DNA from: Plasmodium brasilianum
Taxonomy: Eukaryota > Apicomplexa > Aconoidasida > Haemosporida > Plasmodiidae
Reading direction: 5' to 3'
Assembly (NCBI RefSeq): GCF_023973825.1
Contig: NC_090121.1
Coordinates: 2,092,001-2,156,000, forward strand
Length of the DNA: 64,000 bases
This document shows positions 13,201 through 27,035 of the stretch, in pieces. A program made the translations under genes and the position numbers. Below the pieces are notes generated by a model. The model was given only the letters and a program-made list of their open reading frames with translations. It was not told the origin of the DNA and searched no databases. How positions within the stretch are numbered: position 1 is the stretch's first letter; each line of letters starts with the position of its first letter.

Positions 13201-14246
13201 TTTTAAAAGTGAAAAATAAGATTAATATAAAAAATTATGTATCCTGAATAATTTCATTATTATCACATTTTTGTCATTTTAATAATTTCATTGATATTTA
13301 AAATTTATTTTAATAAAACGTATATAAACAAAAAAATAAATACTTTAATAATATTAACGTACATAAATATGTATGAATATTTTTTATTAAAGTCAAAATA
13401 TTATTGAGAAAAAAAATTAAATTCTTTATTAAGAGAATGAATTTTTATATATGATTTTCCCATTTTGAGAATATATAAATAACTCAAGAAAAAAATTATT
13501 ATATATATAACAGTTAAAGTATTATAAATTTATAATAAATGAGAACTATTAATATGAGAACATTTATTAGGGCATAGAGATTAACATTTTTTTATAGAAT
13601 ATATGGTTTACTTTATTATAAGATAAAATATATGTGGCATACAATTAACTTTTTATATATTTTAACATCATTTTACTTTAATGAAAAGATTTAATATATC
13701 AATTAAAACATTAATTTCCAAATAATGCGAATACTTGTAGATTACATAATAATTATCTTTTCAAAATTGAAAAATATTGTACAGTAATTTTTAATGGAAT
13801 AAAATATAATTATATAAATTTATGTGATAATATTATATTAATTCAAAAACAGTATTAAAATTTATTCATTTTGCTCTTTTTTATTATTCAAAATTTTAAT
13901 TTTTTCTATGTTTAATATTTTGGAAAATGTTAATATTAATTTTTTTTTTTTTTCTTTTGATATATATAATATCATCTTGCAAATTTTATTGAATAGAGTA
14001 TTAATATAATATTCTAATGGATATTTTTTTAGAAAGAAAAAATTGCATATGTAACAGTAATATATTTTAAGTATCGAAGTTTCAAATTTCATATTTCATT
14101 CTTGCCTTTTTCTTCTTTATTACTTGTTACTTTATATTCCTCTTCTTTATTTCTTACATGCATTAAAAAATTTAAATAAACTTTTTTTTTAGCAGCACCT
14201 TATCTTAAATATAATCTAACTATTTTTTGGTGTTATTACTATGAAT
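10279..14246. other. Long intergenic stretch between PIR and STP1
   Basis: About 4 kb of AT-rich DNA holds the 5' side of the PIR gene (left) and the 3' side of the STP1 relic (right). A 76-codon minus ORF at 13862-14092 lies within it and is low-complexity (Ile/Lys/Leu/Asn), so I do not call it a gene. No RNA gene or mobile element was recognised. Confidence 0.5.
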
Positions 14247-16877
14247 TTATGAAATGTGTTTTTCTTCTATATCAATGGATTTTTCGACTGTCCCATTATT
14301 AACTATAGAATTTGAATATAAGTCATCTTCTCCTGTACAATCTTCTATCTGATTTCTGAAACTGTCCTTCCCTATATGAGTATGGAATTCCTTATTTCTT
14401 TTATTTTCTATATTACTGTTGATATATTCAATTGTATTTTCTGTAATTTCTTTTTTGTTACCTGAATATACTTCTGCCTTCTATTAATTTATTGAACTAT
14501 CCAAGTATGATTCCCTATTATCAAAATTCACCTCTTTTGTATATTCTTCTAATATTGACATAAGAACAAGAATACACATTTTTGTCAATAATTTTTTTTT
14601 TTATGTATTTATATAATTCTTTATAATTTTCTTTCTGCTGCAATTTTTCTGTATTTATTAATGATATATAATTTATGGTTTCTTCACTTACACATTCTTC
14701 TGATGTACTCGGCAACTTCTCTGTTAATACCTTAAGTCATTCTTGTTCCATATATTGTTCTATAATATTACGGTTTTCTGATATCTATTGTTTCCATAGA
14801 TCTTTTTCTATTTCTAAAAATAAAATTTTGCGATTTTCATAAGAAGATTTTTTTTTTAAATCTTTAATTTCATGTATAGAAGCTAGTTCCTTTTTCCATT
14901 CATTTTTTAAATTATTATATCAGTCCACTTTATTCAATTTTTCAGAAATATTTCTATGTCTTTCTATCCATTTATTCCATAAAATTTTTTGTTTTTCTAT
15001 ATCACTGCTACTTTTAATATTTTCCGTCATTAGTTCTTCATTTGTTAAATTAGGATAAAGTCCATATATCTTTTTTGTGAACACTTCTAAGCATATTTCT
15101 AAAAATTCTCCTTTTTTGTAATTCCATTCTTCATTTTCCATTCTTGAAGCACTTCCATATGTACTTCTATAATAGTTTTGGACCTTTTCTTTTTTTGCTT
15201 AGACTCATGTAAATTTTTTATCATGTTATCTTCGAGTATTTTTATTTTTTTAGTAATTTCTTCATCATCATAACACGGGTGTTCCAAATGATTATGAGTT
15301 AAAAATTCTTTTTTTCTGTCCGAATGTGAAGGTATTAGTATTTTACGAAATTTTGCTTGTCTTCTTTTTATCTTCTTTTTTTTTTTAACTGTCCTATTAA
15401 TGTGTACTTTCATATAAAAAATACATATTCATGAAATATATTATTGCTGAAAACTAATGATTATGATGTTTTTAATACTTAAGATTTATTTTACTTTAAT
15501 AAAAAGAGAAAATACGATAATAATTAGAAAGCTTATTAAAATAGATGATATGTATTTATTAGATGAATTTCCTACTGAATCTGTAATATCATTTTAAATA
15601 TGTATGTCATATATTGTTGTTAATTCAAAATTAGAAAAATAAGATGCATTACAGTCACCTGAAGTTGCAGAGGGTATAGTTGAAGCAAAAGAACTTGAAG
15701 AGTATTTTTTTATTGGAGAAGATAGTGTACTTTCGGAAGGTTTTTGTGCTTTTGTATCTGGCGGAACTGAAGCAAGAGCTCCAGATTCACCTGATACTTC
15801 TGGAGATGGTTGAGAATTTGAAAGAAGTGTTGGTGTCTGAGACTCTAAAGAACCTTCCGATTTAGCTTCAACTTCATTAGAAGGAAATTCAAGTGATGAT
15901 ACGTGAGCTTGTGTTTGTACGTCAGGCTTAGATGGAGATTCCGATTCTTCTTTATTTTTCTCTTCATGTTGATTATGTTTTGTATATTGATTAATTTGAT
16001 TAGTGGCAACTCCCTCTGTAGGTTCAGCTTGTTCGGGTGAATCATGTGATACAGATGATTCCCCCTTTTTTTCTTTATCTTTTGTTTGTGAACCTATTTC
16101 TTCCTTTTCAGATTCACCTTCACGAGGTTGTAATTTATTTACTGGGGGGTAGTCAGTAAGTTTTTTGAAAGTTTGATCGTTCATTAAGTCGCATATAAAT
16201 TATGAACGTCTTTTTTTTTTTTTTGGTCTGTTTTTTGGTAGCACGTTCCAAAAAGGCTTTTGTTTTCCTCAAAATAGTTTTTCTTTTGCTCAATCCACTC
16301 ATTATATTCATTATATATACATGAATACTTATCAGAATTACTTGGTAATTTCCCTTTCAATCGTTGTATTTCATCCAAATATTTCTTTATTTTATCACAC
16401 AAATCAACTTCTTCATATTTTAACTCTAAAATTTTTTTATCTTTTTCCTCTAAAATCAAAGGACATCCTCCATATTTATTTAGCTTTTCATAGTGAGATT
16501 CTGCCCAACCCTTTATTGCTCTTTCCCAAATTACTTGATTATGATATGAGGGTGCTATCTTATTATGAATTACATAATTAGCCAAATCTAGGCATTTTTT
16601 CCTAAATTCTTCTTTATTATTCTCTTTATTTAATGAACTGGTTTTCTCAATTATATTTTTAGTAATATTTTTAAAATCTTGATCGCGAACAAATCTGAAA
16701 AAACCTGTTCCTCCAATATTTAAGTGCTAAATTGATGAAAATTATTAAGAATTATATAAGAATTAATTCTTACGTTTATTGTATTATCATTTTTTTTTTA
16801 TCATTAATAAAAATATATGTACAAATTTATTCATATTAAAAATTAACGAATAATACTGAGGAAAAGCATTTTTCCAT
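14247..16877 (-). pseudogene. stp1: STP1 (SURFIN-like) transmembrane protein, multiply broken
   Basis: Exon 1 is 16857-16877 (MEKCFSS). Intron 1 is 16727-16856, and exon 2 starts at 16726 with the family N-terminal domain (FRFVRDQDFKNIT, YGGCPLILEE, ending near FGTCYQKT). A stop at 16184-16186 follows a poly(A) run. The frame resumes in a Ser/Pro/Glu-rich stalk (16184 down to 15594), then TAA and a membrane segment (ILISFLIIIVFSLFIK, about 15495-15545). A likely 88-base intron spans 15407-15494. The cytoplasmic part starts with a Lys-rich stretch (RRQAKFRKIL) and runs through KTIIEVHMEVL, ILWNKWIERHRN and ENYKELYKYIKKK to a tail ending ...EKHIS at 14247. Lesions include a probable 1-base poly(A) slip near 15380, frameshifts near 15130 and 14590, and stops at 14920, 14785, 14737 and 14481-14486. 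The family encodes large variant membrane proteins. Motif order is complete, so this was once a full-length gene. Confidence 0.85.
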
Positions 16878-19800
16878 AGTGACACTCTATTATTACGCTA
16901 GGATTTTGTATACAACATTCTGTAGTAAAAATACAAATCAATATCTTTTTATTTATCAACGTGATTATTTTTAATTAATATATATTAATTAAAAGAGAAT
17001 ATAAAATTTCAAATATGTAAAAATATATATGAGATCTATAAAATAATTGAATACATTATTATTTATTTTATACGCTTATAATATTTTTTAACCTTCAATA
17101 AATATATCACAGGCAATATATTCATAGTAATTTTATTTTAAATCATAGTTATATTTATATTTTTATATAAAATTCTTATTGGTCCTATAAAGAAGACAAA
17201 TAAATAATAATATAAAGTTATATGAGTAACATTAATTTGTAATATAAAAGTTATTGTATAAAGTTTGCATTATTATAAGTAATATTTCTTTTTTTATTAT
17301 TTATTTTTTTTCTTAATACAAACTTATAAATATGAATATTATTATCCGTACTATTGTAAATAAATCTTTTTAATCCACATTTTTTTTGAAGATAAATAAT
17401 TTATAAACCATATAATTAAAAGTACTAATATTTTATTTCTTTATATTATTATACGTTTGTTACTTTTGATACAAACATTTATAGTTTTAGAATTATTATT
17501 TACATTTACTACTATATTATAGAGATTAGAATTAATAATACGTAAATTATAAATATATGTTTATTTTTTGTAAAAAGTATATACGATAAAAATGTACTTA
17601 TAACTCTTAATATCATAAATATATATATGTATATATATCAATTTCCTAAATATTAAATATTTATGGTGTATATTTTACCATTGAATAATTTTTAAATAGT
17701 ATAATTTATTATATACATATATTCTTCATTATAATCCTATCATTACTTATAGATAAGAATAATTTCATATGTACTAAGTTTTAATTAATTAAATGTACAT
17801 TTAGGTATATTAATTAATTAAAAAAAATTTGGCCTCTTATACAAAATATGAAAAATTATTAGAATACAAGTATGGTAAAATTAATTATAATGTATGTTTA
17901 AAAATTAATAAAATATATTATAAGTTTGAAATAAAAATTAATAATATTATAATTCCATGTAAATAGATTAATGTATTACATTATAGAATACAAACTATTT
18001 TGAAGCCTCATAGTTATATTTTCTTTTTTTGATAATATGTATAAATATTAGGATAAATAGATCAAAACGTTGTTATGTATTTTTGTTTTCTTTTTTATAC
18101 ATTTAATAACAATGTAAAAATAATAACTTTTTAACATTATTAATAAATATGTATTTAGCATGCAAAATAAAAAATCCTATATATAGTTTTATAATATTAT
18201 TTGAGACATGAATTTGTAAATGAATTTACAGAAATTTCTAACCGTATTACTAACCATATAGGATATTATATTATAATGTAAGTATTTATTTCTAATTAGA
18301 TTTTTTCCTTTGAAACATGCATATAAGTAAGAGATAATAGTGAGGAAATTAAAAAAAAAAAATTTAATTGATAGTATATATTTGTAAATAATAATTTCAC
18401 ATAAACAATTAAGTTATAATATTTATGAATAATTAATCTAATATATAATGTAATTATTGCTTTTATTTTTAATTCTTAATTTAATCTCTTACAAGGTTTT
18501 TGTGAATTCTATTGTTTGTTTTAATTTTAATCCTTTATATTGCGTCCTAATCCATTTTAAATCGTATTGCTTAGTAAGAATATATGGGGAAATATATATA
18601 AAAATAATTTCTGATGTTTTAGGAAATTTTATATATTTATAATTTAATGTGAGTATATTAATTACATGTATTATTAAAATATTATATATTGAACTAATAA
18701 TCGTGAATGAATATATGACAAAATAAAAAATCCATATTATTTTCTAAAATATTTGTAAGAATAAGAATAAAATTGAGTGTAATTTTATTTGAAACATCTA
18801 TATAAAAATATTCATTTATTTTTTTTATTTTACTATTCTATAAATATGTGAAGAAGAAGTTTTTTTTTTTGATATAATTATTTTATTTTATGTTTTTTTA
18901 AGATCAGAATAATTTTATGATACTGTATTTTATATAAAACAATTAATTTAAATAAATTCAAAATTAATAACAATTAGAATTAATTATTGAATATTTCATG
19001 ATACTATTATGAATATAGTATTTATTAATTTAAGAAATAATATTTAACAATGAAATAGCTTTATTGAACATTTAAACTTTTATCATATAATTCAACAACT
19101 TTATTGCTATATGTATAAAACATCGCAAAATGCATCTAAGTAAATAGATAAAATTAATACTTTTTTTTTTTATGTTTCTTTAAACAATATATGATAATTT
19201 TTTGTCATTTATTATATATAAATTTTCAATACAGTAACTGTTATATATATTGCTATATCTAGGAACATACATATATAAATTTATAGTTCACATACATTTA
19301 TACTAGAATTTATAGTTATCAATGCATTCTAATTATAATATCAGTCTTAAAGAATAATATATATGAAAATAATAGAAATAAACAAATCTATTTTATTTTG
19401 AATATATTACAAATTTACTTAATCCTTTCACTTGTACACAGAAATATAGAGGCACAATGTCTCATAGGAGAAACATAACTTTTTAAGTAATTTCATGTAT
19501 AATGTTATAAATTTCACTTATCCATATTATTTTAATGTATAATGTGTGATATTATTGTTATATATATATTAATATCATTTAAGGATATTTTTATTATTCG
19601 TTATCTTTCTTTATATAATTTATTTAACATCACATTATATGGTTTTAGCACTGATATTTGAAAAAACGAGTTACGTAACTTTTCATATTTTGGACAAATT
19701 ATCTATAATAAAGTAAAAATCATTATTGATGTAATAAAATTACATTAATGTGTGGAATATCTTTATTATAACCTCTTTTTAGAAAATATAATGATAATTT

Positions 19801-22800
19801 TATCTTTCCATTAAACATAATGATAAGGTTATGCAAAATTATTTATTTAATTGCACTTATATACGTATAATAGGAATTGATTTCTCATTATAAATAAGCG
19901 ATGTTCCAAATAAATATTTGGGTAATAATATTAATAATAAAGAATTTATATATTATATCTATCTCTTCTACATAATATGTAAATTTACATAAAATATTTA
20001 TGCTATAATTTAATATTTTTTGTTTATTTTGTTAAAGTAGTTTACGTACATTTTTATATAAGTATCTTTTATAGTTCTATTCGACTTAAAATAATTTATA
20101 TATCTATAATTTTGTAATAATATCATTAAAAGAATTATCTTGAAACCTTTTTTTGTATTTATTTTATATAAATTTCAAAAAAAAATTTTCAGGACATTAA
20201 TTTATATAAAGAAAAACTATTATTATTTAATATATAAAAGTTATTTTTTACATTATAATATGTCATGTAATATATTCAATCCGCTGAATATATCTTTGCA
20301 TTTTAAGAATCATTTATCGTTATATTATCCAATGGTTCACCTAGAAATTTCAAAATATTATTATTTTTTCTTATTGAAGACATTAACGGAGTCCAAATAA
20401 ACTAGTATTAATATAAATTATATGTATATATATATATAATTAAAACACTATTACTCCAAAAATTTCCTGTCCTCATATATTACAGGGGTGGTGGCATGGT
20501 ATTCTCTTTTTTAGCTAGAATAACTTATAGTGCTATAAAAAAGAAAATATATGAAAAGTAATGAATTAAATGGTAATATAACCATTGGAAATTATAAGAT
20601 AAATTCTTAAAAAGTAGTAGTAGAAGAAGATTGTGCTTGCGTGTATAACTGTTCTAGTGAATATTTTATAATAATCGAGATTCATTATAATTGAATAGAT
20701 TCACTTAATATAATCAGAAATTTTAAGAATGGTACAATTATGCACTTAATAATATAATTTTTATGAATTCTTCATTAATTTTTAAAATTTTGCACATAAA
20801 TAAAAATATTAGATATTTTCTGTATCACACATCCATTTATATAATTAATATATAAACGTTCATATTTTTAGGTTGTATGTTAAGAGTGTATTTATTATTT
20901 TTAGTATGAAATTTTATTAGACCTAGTAGAACATATAATTATTCTGTAAAATTATAAAATAGTAAACATTTCAAATATTTTTATTTTGTATAAAAGAAAA
21001 AACTTAAGCTACTGTATGTGAATTATGATGAAACCTTATAAACCGTGGATTAAATTCTATAATTATTGAACATTTAAATGATATCATATTTTTTGTAGAT
21101 ATTGTATTATATATCTTGCACAGGAATGTAAATAATATAATTAAATTTTATATTATTATATATTTAACTTATTTTATTTGTATGCATTAAATATTAATTA
21201 TATTATTTATTAAATGTAAAAAATACATAATACGAAAATTACGTTAACTTTATTGAGTAATATATATATAACAGAACAATTTATCCATGATATATATACT
21301 TAATAAGGAGAAAAATTAATATTTTACAAGGAAATTAAACAATTAGTTCATTATTTTCTAACTTAAGAGAGGTATAAATAATTGTGAAAAATAAAGATAT
21401 ATTTTCCAAGAAGACCCAGAAAAAAGTTTAAAAATAACCAATATTTCTAGAACAGAAAAATACTATTTTTAAATAATTGCTTGGAAGAATATAATTATGT
21501 AGTATCCTTATTTTTAGAAAATTATTTTATAATATATATACGTGGATTATTATATACTTTTAAAATCGGTAAAATTATATTATATAAAGAAACATTAAAT
21601 GAAATTAAAAAAATGGGACAATAAAATTTGAGAAAAACCTAAAAGAGACTAAATAAAAGAATTAGTAAGTGTTGTCACGATAATAATATATACATTAAAG
21701 GAATAAATATATGATAACTTTAATTTTTATAATTTAAAAATGGCGTTTTAAATTTAGGAAATTTTTTCTCTATATCAATTTTCAAATTAACTTGCAGGTT
21801 AAGTCCTTTTAATAAGAATAATTTGAAATTATATATTAGATTATTACAATAAATTTTTACGATTATGATATTTTTATAAATATAAACCTCACCTTATCTG
21901 TTATAAAAATAAATTATTTGGAAAAAATATGTTTCTTCGGTTAAAAGTATTTTTAATAAAATGTTATTTGTTTATATATTTATATAGATTTATTATGATT
22001 TTCTGTTAAAATACATTACAAGCATTGCGTATTTTTAAATGAATAAAAACAAAATAATAAATTTATTTGAAAATCATACATAGAAAAATTATTAAACTAT
22101 ACTTTTTAGTAAATTATATTGTTATTCTTAATGATTTGTTACAAATCATTTTTATTCTGTATATTATTTGTAAATTTATTTCATATATGTTTCCAAATTA
22201 ATTAAATTATTTGTACTATATTAATGCTTATTATATCTTTAATCTCCTTTTTTTTTTTTTTTTTTTTTTTGATTATATTAATATTCCTTCTAAATGTTTA
22301 GAATTAATTAAAAATAATTAAGTAGTTAGATATAAATAGTTTTCACTTAGAAATAATGATATATATTTATTTTAATTAAATCTATAACATTCAAAAGTTT
22401 TCGAAAAAACAAAAAAATTAGACCTTATTTAACTTTATATATTTTTTCAGAAATTAGGTATTTCCATATATACTCGATTCTTTAAGCATGGTCTAGAATA
22501 TAAAAGATCGTATTTCCTTTATGTATATATATATTATGCTGATATATTAACATATTACAAAATATCTATGTAAAATATAGTTATCCTCATTTATTATTAC
22601 TGTTTTTGTGTTGTTATAATTAATATTTTTTTACAAATAATTTCTTTGAAAATATCATGTTAATAAAATTATAATTTTTAATGACAAGATATTCATAACA
22701 TTACTTATTGCTTTGGAGTATGAAATAATGTATTTTATATGTATACTATACGATCTATATGGTATATAAATTCCGTATTTCCTTATAATATGGAAATACT

Positions 22801-23168
22801 ATTTTTTTCATAATTTATTCTGAATGAAATTAATAATAAAAATTATTTAGTTAAACTACTCTGCTAAATAATTAAAATATATATTTTGAATATTTTTATA
22901 TAAATTAAAATTATTTTATTTAGATGAAAGTTATTTTTTTTTAATAAACACTATAATGTTAAAAATTATATAATACCTTTTTAATATTATTTTATTATAT
23001 CGATGTTATAAAATACTCTACATTTATATAAATTTTATTAAGTAGATACAAAATAAAAAAAAAATTAGAATTAAATAACTAATATAATATCCTTTGCCTT
23101 TAAGAGGTTATAGTATAACTTTTTATGTATTTTTTACTAAATATTTTAAAATATTTAAAGAACAGAAC
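16878..23168. other. 6.3 kb intergenic stretch, no gene supported
   Basis: The left end is the 5' flank of the STP1 relic. An 86-codon + ORF at 20140-20400 is Tyr/Phe/Leu/Lys-rich with no start context or partner exon. From about 22248 rightward the sequence is the 5' unit shared with other fam genes: a T23 tract, then ATTAATATTCCTTCTAA, then TTTTGAATATTT-like DNA before the gene at 23169. Nothing else was recognised. Confidence 0.55.
22248..22270 (+). repeat. T23 tract 0.92 kb upstream of the 23 kb fam-l gene
   Basis: A run of 23 T starts 921 bases before the ATG at 23169. Similar tracts sit at nearly the same distance upstream of three other fam loci (see 35008, 46234 and 52548). They probably mark the left part of a duplicated unit. 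Confidence 0.75.
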
Positions 23169-24106
23169 ATGAAAAAAAGCATTATGATTTTCTCATTTAT
23201 TAAAATTGTTGTACTTATCTTTTTAACGTGGATACCCCATTTAAGTAATCATGTGGTATGATAAAATTATTTAAGAATATTTTTGTTATTTATATTTTTC
23301 ATTTTATATTTTTATGAATACCGTTTTCATCATTATATTATTTATTCATTAAATAACTATTATTTATTTTGGATTTTTAGATTACGTTTAACAAATACCT
23401 AGGCAAAAAGTACACGCTTGCTATAAAATTAGACGACAGAATATATCGATTACTAGCAAAATATAAAAAGGATAAGGATTCAAAAGTTGCAATGTTAAGA
23501 GATGATATATCAAATAATGGAATGGACAAAAAAAAGGATATATATAATACTGAAAAGGAGTGCACAGAAAAAAAGAAAGAATTATATAGAGGTTCATTAA
23601 ATAATTATGATAAACACAAACAAGATATGAACAATAAATATCCTAAATTTGTGACAAAAAAATACAGTCATCTTGAAAAAAAAATATTCAAAGAGCTGGA
23701 TTTTGTAGATTTTCTTAAAAGGAACAAGAATATTAGTGATAAGACTTACAAAAAAATAATGCGTAAAAAATTCTCATTACGATTAGGATCACCTTTATTA
23801 TTGTTTTTGTTGTTATCAACTCTACTCATAGTAGATATATCTCTGCGTTCTCCATCTGGAGGAAAGGGATTTTGGGAATTATCAGAATTGAAATCGACTT
23901 TAAGTTCCTGGGAGACAAATTTGAAACCATATTTTAAGTGGTTATTGACTGGTACAGGTACATCTCAAAGTGTATTAGAACCATTATTTACAATTGTATT
24001 ATTTGTTATACCCTTATTAATAATAGGTTTCACCCTTACATCGTACGTTTTTTATTACCATAAAAAAGCTAAAAAATATGAAAAAATTAAGTTCAGTAAA
24101 AAGTGA
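23169..24106 (+). CDS. fam-l-type exported protein, two exons, intact
   Basis: Exon 1 is 23169-23255 (29 codons), the intron is 23256-23380 (125 bases, GTATGATA...TTTTTAG) and exon 2 is 23381-24106. The product is 270 aa. It has a hydrophobic signal segment at about residues 5-24. A PEXEL-like RLLAK lies at 52-56, followed by a charged variable part. The conserved block KKYSHLEKKIFKELDFVDFL precedes NISDKTYKKIMRKK. Membrane segments lie at about 164-183 (PLLLFLLLSTLLIVDI) and 231-254 (LFVIPLLIIGFTLTSYVFYY). The basic tail is KKAKKYEKIKFSKK. The short loop between the helices has a Gly/Trp-rich stretch. The family is predicted to be exported to the red cell; function is unknown. From about residue 140 on, and through its 3' flank, it is nearly identical to the gene at 35925, while the first half is diverged. 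Confidence 0.88.
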
Positions 24107-27035
24107 AATGAATAATAAAGAATTTATTTTTTTAAGTTAACATATATTTTAATATGATGTAATATTTACAATGTCATTAGTTATGTGTATAATAAACATA
24201 TAGTTAATTGCTGAAAATTTATGCAAGAAATTACATATTAGTGCATTTTCTAATTCCAAAGAATAAAAATATATGTTCTTAGTTTTTTTATGGATTTGAA
24301 TGTTTTAGTTTGTTTAAATTAGTATTTTAAATTATTGTATTAGCTTAATTATATACTACTGTATATATCATCTATTTTTGATTTAAAATAGGTTTCTACG
24401 AAGAATATATGCATATGTTTTTAAAAGAAAACATAACAGTATAATTAACACACTTTTATTAGAGTATTTTGTTTTTTATATATGAAATAATAAAAATTCT
24501 GTGTGCTATTTTTTATCTTTTCTTTGATGAAAATTACTATTTGTTAATGTAATTGAAAAATGTAAGATTCGTTTTAATTTAACAATAAATGTGTCTTGTT
24601 TTTTATTTAATGAAAGGAAATGAAGAGAATTTGTTGCATTAATATATATGTATATTTTATTTATTTAAGAAACAGCTAAAATATTTATTGTATAAAATAA
24701 GTTATATGAGGTAAGAGTTATTAAGAATATTTATTGTAAAAATCATTCAAATATACATTCAATTTTATTATATAAAAGTAATAAATGAGAAGTTATTAAT
24801 ATATAATAAGGTAAGGTTTCTTTTCTATTTGAGTTATAGACGGAATAGTTTACACACTTTGCATTTTTAAATATGTAGAATTTAATATGAAGTTAAAATT
24901 ATTAATAATTTTATTATGGTTTCTAATTGTGCGTTAATTTAATTTTGCAAAAATTAATTAGATATGAATTACATTGAAAATTTATAAATAAATATAGTAT
25001 ATATGGCCCTAATTTTTTATGTCATTCAAATATTAAATTAAAGAAATAAATCCAATAACATATTAATAGATCATATATACAAATACTTTTATTTCTCCCC
25101 TATATTGTAGTTCTCTCAAAAAGTTATAAATATCTGTAAATATATAAATTAACAATAGGAGTAATTAAAATAAGTATGTATAATATATCATCCTTTCTTC
25201 GCGTGTAGATACATATATATTTATGCTTCTTTTTATAGTTGTCTATAAAAAAATCAAGTAATATTTTAATAATATTTTGAGGATATATAAAAAAATATAT
25301 GAATTACATTTAGCATAAATAAATCTCTGATATTTAGAACTCATGTTTTTTTTTAAATAAAATATAAGGAAAATATAGAATTACTTTTTTACATGTAATT
25401 CATAAATGCAACTTTGAAACTCAGGTTTCTTATAAGAAATAGCTAGATTTATTGATGTTATTTTAGTCTTACTAGCAATCGTATGTGAGGGATTGTTAGA
25501 TTTGCATTAATTATACAGTTACTAAGAATTAGAATGTACTTATACTTATTATTTTATTATTACATATACGTAACTGTTAATTATGTACTATTCTAAATGT
25601 ATTGCGTAAATAATTACGATAAAATAAATTGACATAAAAACATTATTTGTACCGTATTATTTCTATTATTGAGGAAATAAATAAATAAATATTTCTATTA
25701 AATAAAAGGAAAAAAAAAGGTTTAAGTTAAATAAACCTTCCAATGTATGCTTGAGAAAGTAAAAAATTAACTCATTTACTTCATTACATTAAATGGAACG
25801 TGTACGTTATTATAATTTGTTACTTAACACAAGTTGCATACTTTTTATTTTACAGGTTTTTATGTGATAACTTATTTATATATAATAAAAATTTAATTCA
25901 TAAAAATATTTTTTAATGAAATAATAAAAATAAATGAAGAATACTAAGAGAGAGCCATTATTAATGTTAAAATAAGCACATACAAAGTATTGGAATAAAA
26001 AATATACTTTTCACTTTTTGCATGTTAGTTTAGTAAATCAAAAAAACTATTTAAACTATAATAGTTTAATATTATTTTGTTTAAAAGGAAATAATGTTTT
26101 ACTTATAATAAATTATAATTACTATCTGTTTTCTTATAATATACAAGGAGTAGAAATAAGAGTATATGAAATAATTTCCTCGTTATATGAAAATTATACA
26201 TTATATAAATGATACAGTTGTTTTTATTTTCTTTTAAAAATAATTTTTTAGTATCTATTTATATAAAATAGTAAAATGTTAATTCTTTCAAAAATTTCTT
26301 TATCAAAAAATTTGGTTCATCTTCAATATTTCATAGTTTGTGTTTACCATTATTTTATATATATTAAATTTATATTTCATGTGACTATGCTTTGCTTGGA
26401 ATAATATATGACTACAATTATTTTTGAAATTCTTGAATTAAATACAATAGTTATTTATGGTAAATTTATTTTTACTTCCTTTTATTATTTTTTTTTTTGG
26501 AAGTATTTTTTCCTTTATAAATATATGTTTATTTATACTTTATAAAGAAACATAAATTATGAAATATATAAATATTTAAACATCACTTTAAATATTAACG
26601 AATATCGTTAGTATATGAATGAATGGTAAAATTTTATAAAATCATTATAAAAAATTATAATGCTCGTTATTATAGTACTTTAAAAAATATGAAAACGTAT
26701 ACATATTTTTTTTTAACTGTAAATTTTATTATATGCTTAAAAATTATAAAATAACATGTAGTTCTTTAGATACATAATAATATATATATAATGAAAAATA
26801 TATTTTATAGCTCCAAATATTTTTACTTTCATAATAATTAATTTTATTTAGCTATAACATAAAACACTAGAAAAAACAAGTATTTTATTAGAATCATTAT
26901 TTCAATACAAAATATAAGTTTATAATTAGATTCAGAATACTTTTATGTGTATATTTACTACAATATGCACTTTCTTTTATATAAATGAAAAAATTTTATC
27001 TCTAATTAAATAATTTTTTAATTTTATTTTATCTA
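24107..27035. other. Intergenic: fam-l 3' flank
   Basis: The first 250 or more bases match the 3' flank of the 36 kb gene closely (for example the run TTTTAATATGATGTAATAT, then TGTGTATAATAAACATATAG). A + strand ORF at 26018-26212 (64 codons) has no family feature and is not called. The right end leads into the orphan fam-m tail. Confidence 0.55.

Noticed and set aside
15680..15865. Plus ORF opposite the STP1 stalk, and the 15845-16045 minus ORF in another frame
   Set aside because: Both are shadows of the Ser/Pro/Glu-rich STP1 stalk frame.
16321..16581. Plus ORF opposite the STP1 N-terminal domain
   Set aside because: Shadow of exon 2, which has clear STP1 motifs.
20140..20400. 86-codon + ORF
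   Set aside because: Low-complexity Tyr/Phe/Leu/Lys composition, no ATG context, no partner exon or family motif.
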